Positions 7,707 through 14,168 of a stretch of DNA of 17,884 nt are shown piece by piece. Within the stretch, counting starts at the first letter, position 1. Every line of letters begins with the position of its first letter. Source of the stretch: Smithella sp. (lineage in GTDB: Bacteria; Desulfobacterota; Syntrophia; Syntrophales; Smithellaceae); the NCBI GenBank assembly GCA_012797505.1, contig JAAZOZ010000333.1, positions 1-17,884 of the forward strand. Direction: 5' to 3'. The translations under genes were made by a program, and so were the position numbers. Below the pieces are notes generated by a model. That model did not search any database, was not told the DNA's origin, and saw nothing but the letters and a program-made list of their open reading frames with translations.

Positions 7707-9219
7707 TAAAAAGATCGTTGGTTGAAAAATTCGGGTCGCTGGTCAGATTGACGCCGATGCGCCTCAAGCCCGCTTCGTCCCCGGGCGTGGGGATATAGGT
7801 CATATGCACTTCACAGTTTTGCAACTCCTTTAATTTTTCGAGAGCGAGCTCCGCCGCGGGATTGGTCGCAGCGCTGATGCTCAGCGCGATGAGCGCTTCT
7901 TCCAGGTCGAGGCTGACGTTTTTTTCGTTGAGAATCTCCGTTTTCAGCTTGCCGATGGAATTCGTGATGCTGGACGGCAGAAGCTTGATTTTATCGGGGA
8001 TATCCGCCAGGTGTTTGATGGCGTGGATGACCATGCTGGAGGCGGCGTGCATGAGCGGGGAGTTGCTGCCGGTGATGATCGAACCGTCTTTGAGCTCGAT
8101 AGCCGCGCCGCAGAAAATGCCTTCATTCCCCTTTTCGCGCTCCATCGCCTCTTCGGACGCCTGCCGCGCCGGAACCACCACGCGCCGGTTCTCCGGCTTC
8201 AGATTAAAGTTGTTGAGAAACAATTCCACGCGCTGGACCGTTTCTTTGTCGGAAAAGCCCATGGCGTATTCGCAGCGATACCGGAAGTAACGGCGAATGA
8301 TTTCCTGGCTGGACGCTTCTTTCGTCACCTCATCGTTCGTGATGGCGAATCCGGCCCGGTTGACGCCCATATCCGTGGGGGACCTGTAAAAAGACGGCTC
8401 GCCGGTGATTTTTTCGAGAATCCGCCTCAGTACGGGAAAAACTTCCACGTCGCGGTTGTAATTGACCCGTGCCTCGCCGTAGGCCTCCAGGTGGAACGGG
8501 TCGATCTGGTTGAAATCGCGGATGTCGGCGGTGGCCGCTTCATAGGCGACGTTGACCGGATGCTTGAGCGGCAGGTTCCAGATGGGAAAGGTTTCAAATT
8601 TGGCGTAGCCGGATTTGACGCCCCGTTTGTAGTCGTGATAAAGCTGGGACAGGCAGGTGGCCAGCTTTCCGCTGCCGGGGCCCGGCCCCGTAACGATCAC
8701 CAGCGGTTTTTCGGTGGGAATGTAATCGTTGACGCCGTATCCTTCGTCGCTGACGATCATGTCCACGTTGGTCGGATAGCCTTTCGTGAACCGGTGTGTG
8801 AAAACCCGGATTCCCCGGCGCTCCAGCTTGTTTTTAAACAGAACGGCGGAGGGCTGATTTTCAAACCGGGTGATGACGACGCCCATCACGTTGATGTTCC
8901 AGCCGCGCAGGTCGTCGATCAGTTTCATCGCGTCCGTATCGTAGGTGATGCCGAAATCCGCCCGGATTTTTTTCCGCTCGATGTCTCCCGCATAGATGCA
9001 AAGCAGAATATCCGCCCGGTCTTTCAGCTCCTTGATGAGCCGCATTTTGACGTTGGGATCGTAGCCGGGGAGCACGCGGGCGGCGTGGTAGTCGTAGAGC
9101 AGTTTCCCGCCGAATTCCAGATAGAGTTTGTTGTTGAATCTTTCGACGCGCTTCAGGATTTCCGCGGTCTGCTCGGTGATGTATTTTTCGTTGTCGAATC
9201 CTTTTTGGCCTGTGTTCAT
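7699..9219 (-). CDS. DUF1846 family protein
   Basis: 506 aa, full length for the DUF1846 family, a conserved cytoplasmic family without an agreed function. The N-terminal part (GFDNEKYITEQ, FNNKLYLEFGGKLL) and the segment around residues 165-185 containing VIVTGPGPGSGK are characteristic. The latter looks like a glycine-rich phosphate-binding loop, although nucleotide binding has not been shown here. The C-terminal half carries AAIELKDGSIITGSNS and a helical end. The ATG at 9219 is preceded by AAAGGT at 7 nt. It stands alone: the NIL-ferredoxin gene upstream ends in its own terminator and the small membrane protein converges on it. Family assignment is from recalled sequence pattern. Confidence 0.85.
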   Translation of the reverse strand: MNTGQKGFDNEKYITEQTAEILKRVERFNNKLYLEFGGKLLYDYHAARVLPGYDPNVKMRLIKELKDRADILLCIYAGDIERKKIRADFGITYDTDAMKLIDDLRGWNINVMGVVITRFENQPSAVLFKNKLERRGIRVFTHRFTKGYPTNVDMIVSDEGYGVNDYIPTEKPLVIVTGPGPGSGKLATCLSQLYHDYKRGVKSGYAKFETFPIWNLPLKHPVNVAYEAATADIRDFNQIDPFHLEAYGEARVNYNRDVEVFPVLRRILEKITGEPSFYRSPTDMGVNRAGFAITNDEVTKEASSQEIIRRYFRYRCEYAMGFSDKETVQRVELFLNNFNLKPENRRVVVPARQASEEAMEREKGNEGIFCGAAIELKDGSIITGSNSPLMHAASSMVIHAIKHLADIPDKIKLLPSSITNSIGKLKTEILNEKNVSLDLEEALIALSISAATNPAAELALEKLKELQNCEVHMTYIPTPGDEAGLRRIGVNLTSDPNFSTNDLFIT

Positions 9220-9336
9220 GAGTGACCTTTCTAAAGCCGAATGCTTTTATCCGGAAAACAAATGCTCAAGCAGAGAACCTTCATGGATGTTCATCAATGC
9301 GGGTTTGTTTCATACATCAAATGGTCGTTTTTATCC

Positions 9337-9373
9337 AAAAGAAAATGACGAAAGTCCGTAGAAAATTTCGTCA
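9337..9373 (-). terminator. Rho-independent terminator of the NIL-ferredoxin gene
   Basis: TGACGAAA (9346-9353) and TTTCGTCA (9366-9373) form a perfect 8-bp stem with a 12-nt loop. Read on the minus strand it is followed immediately by TTTTCTTTT. It lies 29 bp after the ferredoxin stop codon and before the DUF1846 start, so it separates those two transcripts. Confidence 0.7.
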
Positions 9374-9402
9374 TGGAGCGGGAAGTCCGTGAGATTGTCG
9401 GG

Positions 9403-9813
9403 TTACAACAAATTGATTTCCATGGCCCGGACGGGGCAGGCGGAAACACAAAGTTCGCAGCCGTTGCACTTTTCAGGGTCAAACAGGACTTTTTGTGTCT
9501 GCTTTTCAAAGGATAAGGCGCCGGTCGGGCAAAATCCGGTGCATGCGCCGCAATGCACGCATTTTTCGTTGTTCTGAAACACGCTTTTGGAAAGCGCCTC
9601 CACCTGCAGCCCCATTTCCTTGAGGAAACGGACGCCGCGGTCAAAATCCTCCTTTTGTCCGGATAATTCCAAAACAATCACGCCTTCGCGGCGCGGGAAA
9701 ATCCTTGCCTTTAAAATGTTGAAAACAAGGTGATGCTTTTGGGCCAGAAGATGAATGACCGGCTGCTGGACGATTTCCGGCGTGTAGCGAATGACTATTT
9801 TTTTCGAGTACAT
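9403..9813 (-). CDS. NIL domain / two [4Fe-4S] ferredoxin protein
   Basis: 136 aa. Residues 1-75 match a NIL domain (ferredoxin-like ligand-binding fold, also found at the end of methionine ABC-transporter ATPases). Residues 85-126 hold two complete [4Fe-4S] motifs: Cys85, 88, 91, 95 (CVHCGACTGFCP) and Cys116, 119, 122, 126 (CNGCELCVSACP). Both motifs are intact, so two low-potential clusters are expected. Proteins of this layout are linked in methanogens and sulfate reducers to homocysteine synthesis from aspartate semialdehyde and sulfide, together with a DUF39 partner. No DUF39 gene is in this window, so that role is only suggested. The start ATG 9813 has a weak, distant AAGGTG. The gene has its own promoter and terminator and is monocistronic. 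Confidence 0.9.
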   Translation of the reverse strand: MYSKKIVIRYTPEIVQQPVIHLLAQKHHLVFNILKARIFPRREGVIVLELSGQKEDFDRGVRFLKEMGLQVEALSKSVFQNNEKCVHCGACTGFCPTGALSFEKQTQKVLFDPEKCNGCELCVSACPVRAMEINLL

Positions 9814-9847
9814 AGCTAAAAAATGAACACCTTTTTACGTTGGCGGC

Positions 9848-9876
9848 ATGTTAAGAGATGCAAGACATAATGTCAA
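9848..9876 (-). promoter_or_regulatory. Putative sigma70 promoter of the NIL-ferredoxin gene
   Basis: Minus strand TTGACA (9876-9871), 17-bp spacer, TAACAT (9853-9848), leaving a leader of about 30 nt before ATG 9813. The -35 box sits 2 bp from the end of repeat copy 2. Confidence 0.6.
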
Positions 9877-9878
9877 GG

Positions 9879-10078
9879 CAATAGTGACGGCCTCGTAAAA
9901 AGCCCGGATGCTGCGTTGCGCTGCATCCTTTCCCGGCCTTCGCCCCCGACAGGCTTATTGCGGCGTACGCTGAAGTACGCCTCACTCCTCGGGATTTGCG
10001 CGCCTTGCCTGCGGAGCTTTTTACGAAGCCGTCTAAACTTGCCATTTTCCAGACTTTTTACGGGTTCATCAATAGTTG
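9879..10078 (-). repeat. MITE-like terminal-inverted-repeat element, copy 2 (200 bp)
   Basis: Reverse-orientation copy of 1328-1505. The plus-strand left end is CAATAGTGACGGCCTCG and the right end reverse-complements to CAACTATTGATGAACCCG. The near-perfect inner pair GACGGCCTCGTAAAAAGC (9886-9903) and GCTTTTTACGAAGCCGTC (10016-10033) differs at one base in 18. Nested hairpins include GATGCTGCG/CGCTGCATC and GGCGTAC/GTACGCC. It carries 22 bp that copy 1 lacks. It fills most of the 309-bp gap between the ferredoxin promoter and the phaR 3' end. No open frame of note and no clear target duplication. Confidence 0.88.
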
Positions 10079-10122
10079 CTCTTTTTTCCGTGTCATCCGT
10101 TTATCGGCAAGGAGTTTCCGCG

Positions 10123-10596
10123 TCAGGGTTTGTCTTCCTTTTGATTTTTTGGCCCGGAACCGGGGAACAGATCCAGCATGGATTTGAAAGGCGCCAGGCC
10201 GGCCATATCCTGCGGGTTCATTTTGGTGTAGTTTTCACCGAAATCGAGCCACTGTTTAAACTGATCATCCGCCATATTGCGGAACAAAAGGTAGTTGCGA
10301 ATCGTCTGTTCGAGGTATTTTTCGAAAAAATCCGTCAAAACATTTTCGCCATACTGGATGATCAGGTAGAGCAGGGGAAGGGGCAGCAGGAACTTCTTCT
10401 TGCGCGCCTCTTCCAGAACAATCTGCGTCAGGATGGCAGGGGTGACGTCTTCGCCGGTTTTGGCGTCCGTCACTTGAATGCGGCGCCCCCGACGGATGGC
10501 ATCCGTCACGTAATCGAGCGTGACATAAATGCTTTTTTCCGTATCGTAAAGCCTTCGGTTGGTATACTTCTTTAAAATCAACTTCTTCTGATCCAT
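10123..10596 (-). CDS. phaR: Polyhydroxyalkanoate synthesis repressor PhaR
   Basis: DNA-binding repressor that also binds PHA granules and derepresses phasin genes when polymer appears. From ATG 10596 (157 aa) the N-terminus LILKKYTNRRLYDTEKSIYV is the strongly conserved PHB_acc_N DNA-binding domain (about residues 6-66). It is followed by the accumulation-regulator domain (LIIQYGENVLTDFFEKYL, near 78-110) and a short acidic/polar tail. ATG 10596 has GGAGG at 6 nt. The open frame to 10641 adds 15 residues upstream of that site and is rejected. It is divergent from the phasin-like gene, the usual arrangement for autoregulation. No clear promoter for phaR itself was found in the shared control region. 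Its 3' end lies 44 bp from repeat copy 2. Confidence 0.93.
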   Translation of the reverse strand: MDQKKLILKKYTNRRLYDTEKSIYVTLDYVTDAIRRGRRIQVTDAKTGEDVTPAILTQIVLEEARKKKFLLPLPLLYLIIQYGENVLTDFFEKYLEQTIRNYLLFRNMADDQFKQWLDFGENYTKMNPQDMAGLAPFKSMLDLFPGSGPKNQKEDKP

Positions 10597-10653
10597 GCGA
10601 ACCTCCAGGCTTCTTCTATTCAATTCCAGCCGACATTGCAAGAGAAAAATATT

Positions 10654-10664
10654 TTGCAGTGCAA
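10654..10664. promoter_or_regulatory. Candidate PhaR operator 1, TTGC-N3-GCAA
   Basis: TTGCAGTGCAA is a perfect palindrome about the central G, ending 10 bp upstream of the phasin -35 box. A further TTGCA half-site lies at 10636-10640. It resembles the CTGC-N3/4-GCAG sites described for PhaR of Paracoccus/Rhodobacter. Binding is inferred. Confidence 0.5.
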
Positions 10665-10674
10665 CAATTTGTTC

Positions 10675-10702
10675 TTGACAAACCGTAAATGGTGGCTATA
10701 AT
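10675..10702 (+). promoter_or_regulatory. Near-consensus sigma70 promoter of the phasin-like gene
   Basis: TTGACA (10675-10680), 16-bp spacer, TATAAT (10697-10702). Both hexamers are exact consensus, which fits the very high expression typical of phasins. The predicted start near 10709 gives a leader of about 255 nt. Confidence 0.8.
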
Positions 10703-10815
10703 TAGACTCAACGCAAACGGAAAGAGGGGAAAATATTTTTATATTATATTGAAATTAAACAGGTAATTTTATATTTTGACGAAAAACATCAAAAATGACC
10801 TTTTTGCTCATTTCC

Positions 10816-10833
10816 ATTTTGCAAACGCAAAAT
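10816..10833. promoter_or_regulatory. Candidate PhaR operator 2, inverted repeat ATTTTGC-N4-GCAAAAT
   Basis: A perfect 7-bp inverted repeat with a 4-bp AAAC centre; its core is TTGC-N4-GCAA, the N4 version of the site at 10654. It lies within the leader about 110 bp downstream of the predicted start, where bound repressor could act as a roadblock, or the RNA could form a hairpin. Confidence 0.45.
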
Positions 10834-10963
10834 CTCTAGACCGGCGGTTTTGTGGGAACAAAAAGGCGGATTGAAAAGATGGGGCAAAGCTAAAAAATCG
10901 GAAAATGACCCGTCAGGGATGAAATAAAAACAACCATAAACAAGAATGAAGGAGGAAATAAAA

Positions 10964-11224
10964 ATGGAACCCAAACAGATCGCAAAACAGATGGTGGATT
11001 TTAACAAGAAGGCTTTTGACGCCTCGTTTGAGGCAATGGCCGCCATGCAGGAACAGACGGAGAAGATGGTCTCCACGATGATGCAGCAGTCGCAGTTTTT
11101 TCCGGATGAAGGCAAGAAGCTGATCACGGACTGGCTGAAAACCTACAAGAAGGGCCGTGAGGAATTCAAGGCGGCGGCCGACGAAAATTTTAAAAAGGTC
11201 GACGCGTTTTTTTCAGCCAAGTAA
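10964..11224 (+). CDS. Phasin-like small protein
   Basis: 86 aa, entirely amphipathic-helical and Met/Gln/Lys-rich (DASFEAMAAMQEQTEKMVSTM), without cysteine. This matches short phasin-family granule-coat proteins: FNKKAFDASFEAM near residues 13-25, then a second helix with the segment WLKTYKKGREEFKAAADENF near 58-77. Phasins cover PHA granules, set their size and keep other proteins off the polymer. ATG 10964 has a perfect AAGGAGG at 8 nt. An in-frame ATG at 10946 includes that site and is rejected. It is expressed from a consensus promoter, divergent from phaR, and ends in a bidirectional terminator. Assignment depends on composition plus context; the sequence is short. Confidence 0.8.
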   Translation: MEPKQIAKQMVDFNKKAFDASFEAMAAMQEQTEKMVSTMMQQSQFFPDEGKKLITDWLKTYKKGREEFKAAADENFKKVDAFFSAK

Positions 11225-11240
11225 CGAATGTCTCAAAATG

Positions 11241-11275
11241 AAAAAGCCGCCGCAGGGAGTCGCGGCGGTTTTTTC
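11241..11275. terminator. Bidirectional rho-independent terminator between phasin and phaJ
   Basis: AAAAAG precedes CCGCCGC (11247-11253), then an 8-nt loop, GCGGCGG (11262-11268) and TTTTTT. The U-tract is present on both strands, so it serves the plus-strand phasin gene and the minus-strand phaE-phaC-GAF-phaJ operon, which converge here. Confidence 0.85.
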
Positions 11276-11297
11276 ATTTAAAATCGGCAAAACGGCG

Positions 11298-11729
11298 TCA
11301 GGTTTTTGACGCCTTCGGCGGACTGACCAGTCCTTCACCTGTGAGCACGGTCACGCCGTCCTGATTGCTGCACGTCGTTTTCAGGCGGACCCGGTTCTTT
11401 TCGGCGAGAAGCTCCAGAACTTCAACGCGCGCCGTAATGGTGTCGCCGATGCGCACCGGCGCGAGAAAACTCAACTCCTGCTTCATGTAAATGGTCCCGG
11501 GCCCCGGCAGTTGATTGGCGATAATGGCGGAGACGAAGCCGGCCGTGAGCATGCCGTGCGCGATGCGGGTTTTGAAAAACGTGTTTTTGGCGTACGCCTC
11601 GTTGACGTGCGCCGGATTGAAATCGCCGGTAATCCCCGCATACAGGTAAATATCGGTTTCCGTCACGGTCTTGGCGAATTCCGCCGCGTCCCCCACCTGC
11701 ATCTGATCAATCCTTTTTCCTGTGACCAT
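11298..11729 (-). CDS. phaJ: MaoC-like (R)-specific enoyl-CoA hydratase (PhaJ type)
   Basis: Hydrates trans-2-enoyl-CoA to (R)-3-hydroxyacyl-CoA, feeding beta-oxidation intermediates to PHA synthase. The 143-aa product is a single hot-dog domain of normal PhaJ length. The hydratase-2 motif is AGITGDFNPAHVNEAYA, with catalytic Asp36 and His41, followed by RIAHGMLTAGFVSAII. A start at ATG 11729 has GAGGGGG upstream. It is the last gene of the PHA operon, 20 bp after the GAF gene. MaoC proteins serve other pathways too, but linkage to phaC and phaE favours the PHA role. Chain-length preference cannot be read from the sequence. Confidence 0.88.
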   Translation of the reverse strand: MVTGKRIDQMQVGDAAEFAKTVTETDIYLYAGITGDFNPAHVNEAYAKNTFFKTRIAHGMLTAGFVSAIIANQLPGPGTIYMKQELSFLAPVRIGDTITARVEVLELLAEKNRVRLKTTCSNQDGVTVLTGEGLVSPPKASKT

Positions 11730-11749
11730 CCCTTTTCCCCCTCTTTGCG

Positions 11750-12805
11750 TTAAAACCAGGACTTATGGCTCCATATATTCTCCTTCAGGTCCCTGATGTC
11801 ATCCTGCATCATCATGTAACGGCAGGCATTGTTGATGGCCAGGCCTCCCTGATACGCCAGGGCGGTCACGAGCTCAATCTCGTCCTGGGTGAATTTTCTT
11901 TTGTGCCCGCTGTATACGATAAGAACGCCGATGACGTCTTCCAGGGCTTTAATCGGCACATACAGCATGGAGACGATGCCTTCCTCCTTCTTTTCCTTCT
12001 TGTACTGAATGCCGTTGTCCTTGAAAACGTCCTCGATCGCGATGGTTTTTCCCTTGAGCGCCTCGGCGATGTTTTTGTCCGCCAGAATCGGGCCTTTCCG
12101 AAGGTATTTATCGCTGAGGCCGAAGCTGGCCACCGATTTCAGCGTGCGCTTGTCTTCGCCCAGCAGCCGCACGGACGCCGCCTTGAGATTGAGAGATTGC
12201 ACCAGATCCTGCGTCAGGGCTTGCAGAATGTCTTTGATGTCGAGGCTTTCTGAGACGCTGGCGGCCAGTTTCAGGAAAATCTGGGTCTGGTTGCGCAGCC
12301 TGCGGACGAGGCGGGCGATTTCAATCGCGGATCCCCCCTGCTCGGCCAGAATAGACAGAAAATCGATTTCGTCCCTGGTGAACGAGCGGATTTCTTTGGT
12401 GTAAACGCTCAGGATGCCCAGCATCCGGTTTTTGTCCATGACCGGAACGGACAGAATGGAGCCGATCCCCTCTTTTTTCTTCTTGTCGCGGTTGGCCAGC
12501 CGCCGGTCCGTCGTGGCGTCCCGGAAATACATGTAGCCGTCTTTCAGCAGTTGCGGGCTGATTTTGACGGCGTGCGCCGGCCCGGCATGCGAGTATTGTT
12601 TGGACAGCCCGACCTGGGCCACGGCCGCATTGTTGATGGCGTCCTCCGTGTCGTCATCTCTTCGGAAAATCACGGCTGCCTTAACTTTCAGCGTTTTGAC
12701 CGCCGCGGACACAATCAGATGGAGCATTCTCGACGGATCTTCGGTGGTGCCCATTTCCTTGCTGAGATCGCTCAACGCTCTGAAATAACTTTTTTCCGTT
12801 GCCAT
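11750..12805 (-). CDS. Tandem GAF-domain protein in the PHA operon
   Basis: 351 aa with two GAF domains and no output domain. GAF 1 covers about residues 20-165 (MLHLIVSAAVKTL; ILSVPVMDKNRMLGILSVYT; SFTRDEIDFLSILAEQGGSA). After a connecting helix (residues ~165-180), GAF 2 runs from about 182 to 330 (SMLYVPIKALEDVIGVLIVYS; FTQDEIELVTALAYQGGLAI). GAF domains bind cyclic nucleotides, haem or other small ligands, or serve as dimerisation modules; the ligand here is unknown. No histidine kinase, GGDEF or helix-turn-helix region follows, so it would act by protein contact. It starts 14 bp after phaC with AAAGGAAG directly abutting the phaC stop, so the two are cotranscribed. It is not a usual PHA-operon member. 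Confidence 0.88.
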   Translation of the reverse strand: MATEKSYFRALSDLSKEMGTTEDPSRMLHLIVSAAVKTLKVKAAVIFRRDDDTEDAINNAAVAQVGLSKQYSHAGPAHAVKISPQLLKDGYMYFRDATTDRRLANRDKKKKEGIGSILSVPVMDKNRMLGILSVYTKEIRSFTRDEIDFLSILAEQGGSAIEIARLVRRLRNQTQIFLKLAASVSESLDIKDILQALTQDLVQSLNLKAASVRLLGEDKRTLKSVASFGLSDKYLRKGPILADKNIAEALKGKTIAIEDVFKDNGIQYKKEKKEEGIVSMLYVPIKALEDVIGVLIVYSGHKRKFTQDEIELVTALAYQGGLAINNACRYMMMQDDIRDLKENIWSHKSWF

Positions 12806-12819
12806 ACTTTTTCTTCCTT

Positions 12820-14109
12820 TCAGATCGCTTCCGCAATTTTTTGGATGAGGGACTGCTTGCTTTTCCGGACCCGCGCCGGGGGGCTGATGTTCGTCCCGGC
12901 GGGCGCCTTTCGCGTTGCTTCGGTTTTCCGGACGGCCGGTTTTTTCCGGACCGGCGGCTTTTTCAACGGCGCTTCACGCAGGCTGTCGGGCATTTCGCGA
13001 TCCGGGGCCGTCTCTACCCTGTCCTCCCGGTCCCGCTCCTTGAGCCATTGCACGATGCGGGGCGCGAACTGCCGCTGGAACCTGGAGCTGACATAAATGC
13101 CGATATGCCCGGTTTCCAGGCAGACGTCCTGCGCATCCCTGCTCCCCACGGCTCCGGTCAGTTGATTGCAGGCTTCCGGGGGAACGAGATGGTCATACTC
13201 GCCGAAAAAGTTCAAAAGCGGCATGGTGATTTTTTTCAAATCCACTTTTTTCCCGCCCACAAACATTTTGTTTTGAATCAGCAGATTGTTTTTGTAGCCG
13301 TCTTCCACAAACTGGCGGAAGGTTTCCCCGGGGACGTCGGGGCTGTCGAAGATCCAGCGCTCCATGCGCACGAAGTTTTCCACGAAATCCCGATTGTCCA
13401 TGTTTTCCATGAAGCCGACGTACTTGTCGATCATCAGACGGGCGGGGTTGAGCAGCAGGAAGCCGAAATTCATCAGATCGCCGGGAATATTGCCGAAGGT
13501 GCGGACCATCCGATCCGTGTCCACGTCCTTCATCCAGACGTGCAGCAGGCCTTTGTCCGTGTCGAAGTTGGTCGGCGTGACGGTGGTGATCAGGTTTTTG
13601 ATTTTTTCCGAATGCAGCGCGGAGTAAATGACGCAAAAGGTTCCGCCCATGCAGATGCCCATCAGATTGATTTTGGGGACGCCGTGTTTCCGCCGGATGA
13701 AATCCACAATATTGTCCATGTAGCCGTTGACATGATCGTCAATGGTCAGGAAACGATCCTTGCTGGTGGGATAGCCCCAGTCCACCATGTACAGGTCGAT
13801 GCCTTCCTGCAAAAACGTTTTCACGACGCTTCGGTCCGGCTGCAGGTCCAGCATCGTTTCGCGGTTGATCAGTGCGTACACCACCAGCAGCGGGACGTTC
13901 AGCTTGTTTTCCGCCTCTTCGTTGCGGGTGTAGTGTTTGAGGCGGACGCGGTCTTCTTCGTACACGATTTCATAAGGCGTCGATCCGATTTCATAATGGA
14001 GTTCACCCAGCAGGACGTCGGAGGCGCGGGAAACCCGCTGCCGGGTCTTTTCAGCGTCTTCGGCCATTCGTTCCAGAATCAGATCCAGGGGAATTTTTGT
14101 TTCGGCCAT
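12820..14109 (-). CDS. phaC: Class III polyhydroxyalkanoate synthase catalytic subunit PhaC, with basic C-terminal tail
   Basis: Polymerises (R)-3-hydroxyacyl-CoA into PHA at the granule surface, with PhaE as partner. The alpha/beta hydrolase core has the lipase-like box GICMGG with nucleophile Cys153. Asp306 (GEYDHLVPP) and His335 (ETGHIG) complete the triad, at spacings that match class III enzymes such as that of Allochromatium (Cys149, Asp302, His331). LYMVDWGYP at 106-114 is another class III signature. The usual subunit is about 355 aa. This one is 429, with a tail from about 365 rich in Lys, Arg and Pro (LKKPPVRKKPAVRKTEATRK) that ends in a short amphipathic helix (SLIQKIAEAI). It follows phaE by 59 bp and precedes the GAF gene by 14 bp. 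Confidence 0.95.
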   Translation of the reverse strand: MAETKIPLDLILERMAEDAEKTRQRVSRASDVLLGELHYEIGSTPYEIVYEEDRVRLKHYTRNEEAENKLNVPLLVVYALINRETMLDLQPDRSVVKTFLQEGIDLYMVDWGYPTSKDRFLTIDDHVNGYMDNIVDFIRRKHGVPKINLMGICMGGTFCVIYSALHSEKIKNLITTVTPTNFDTDKGLLHVWMKDVDTDRMVRTFGNIPGDLMNFGFLLLNPARLMIDKYVGFMENMDNRDFVENFVRMERWIFDSPDVPGETFRQFVEDGYKNNLLIQNKMFVGGKKVDLKKITMPLLNFFGEYDHLVPPEACNQLTGAVGSRDAQDVCLETGHIGIYVSSRFQRQFAPRIVQWLKERDREDRVETAPDREMPDSLREAPLKKPPVRKKPAVRKTEATRKAPAGTNISPPARVRKSKQSLIQKIAEAI

Positions 14110-14168
14110 GAGAACGCCATCCTTCCGAAAACTTTTCTTCCCGTCCGGGGCAGGGGCGGAAAGAGCCT

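Larger units (their letters stand above)
10597..10963. promoter_or_regulatory. 367-bp divergent control region between phaR and the phasin-like gene
   Basis: No gene. It is markedly AT-rich compared with its neighbours, especially 10730-10800. It holds the phasin promoter, two TTGC-N3/4-GCAA palindromes and a leader of about 255 nt before the phasin start. The leader contains AT-rich and purine-rich tracts without an obvious known riboswitch. Confidence 0.7.

Noticed and set aside
8011..9225. 404-codon open frame antisense to the DUF1846 gene
   Set aside because: Shadow of a full-length conserved gene on the minus strand.
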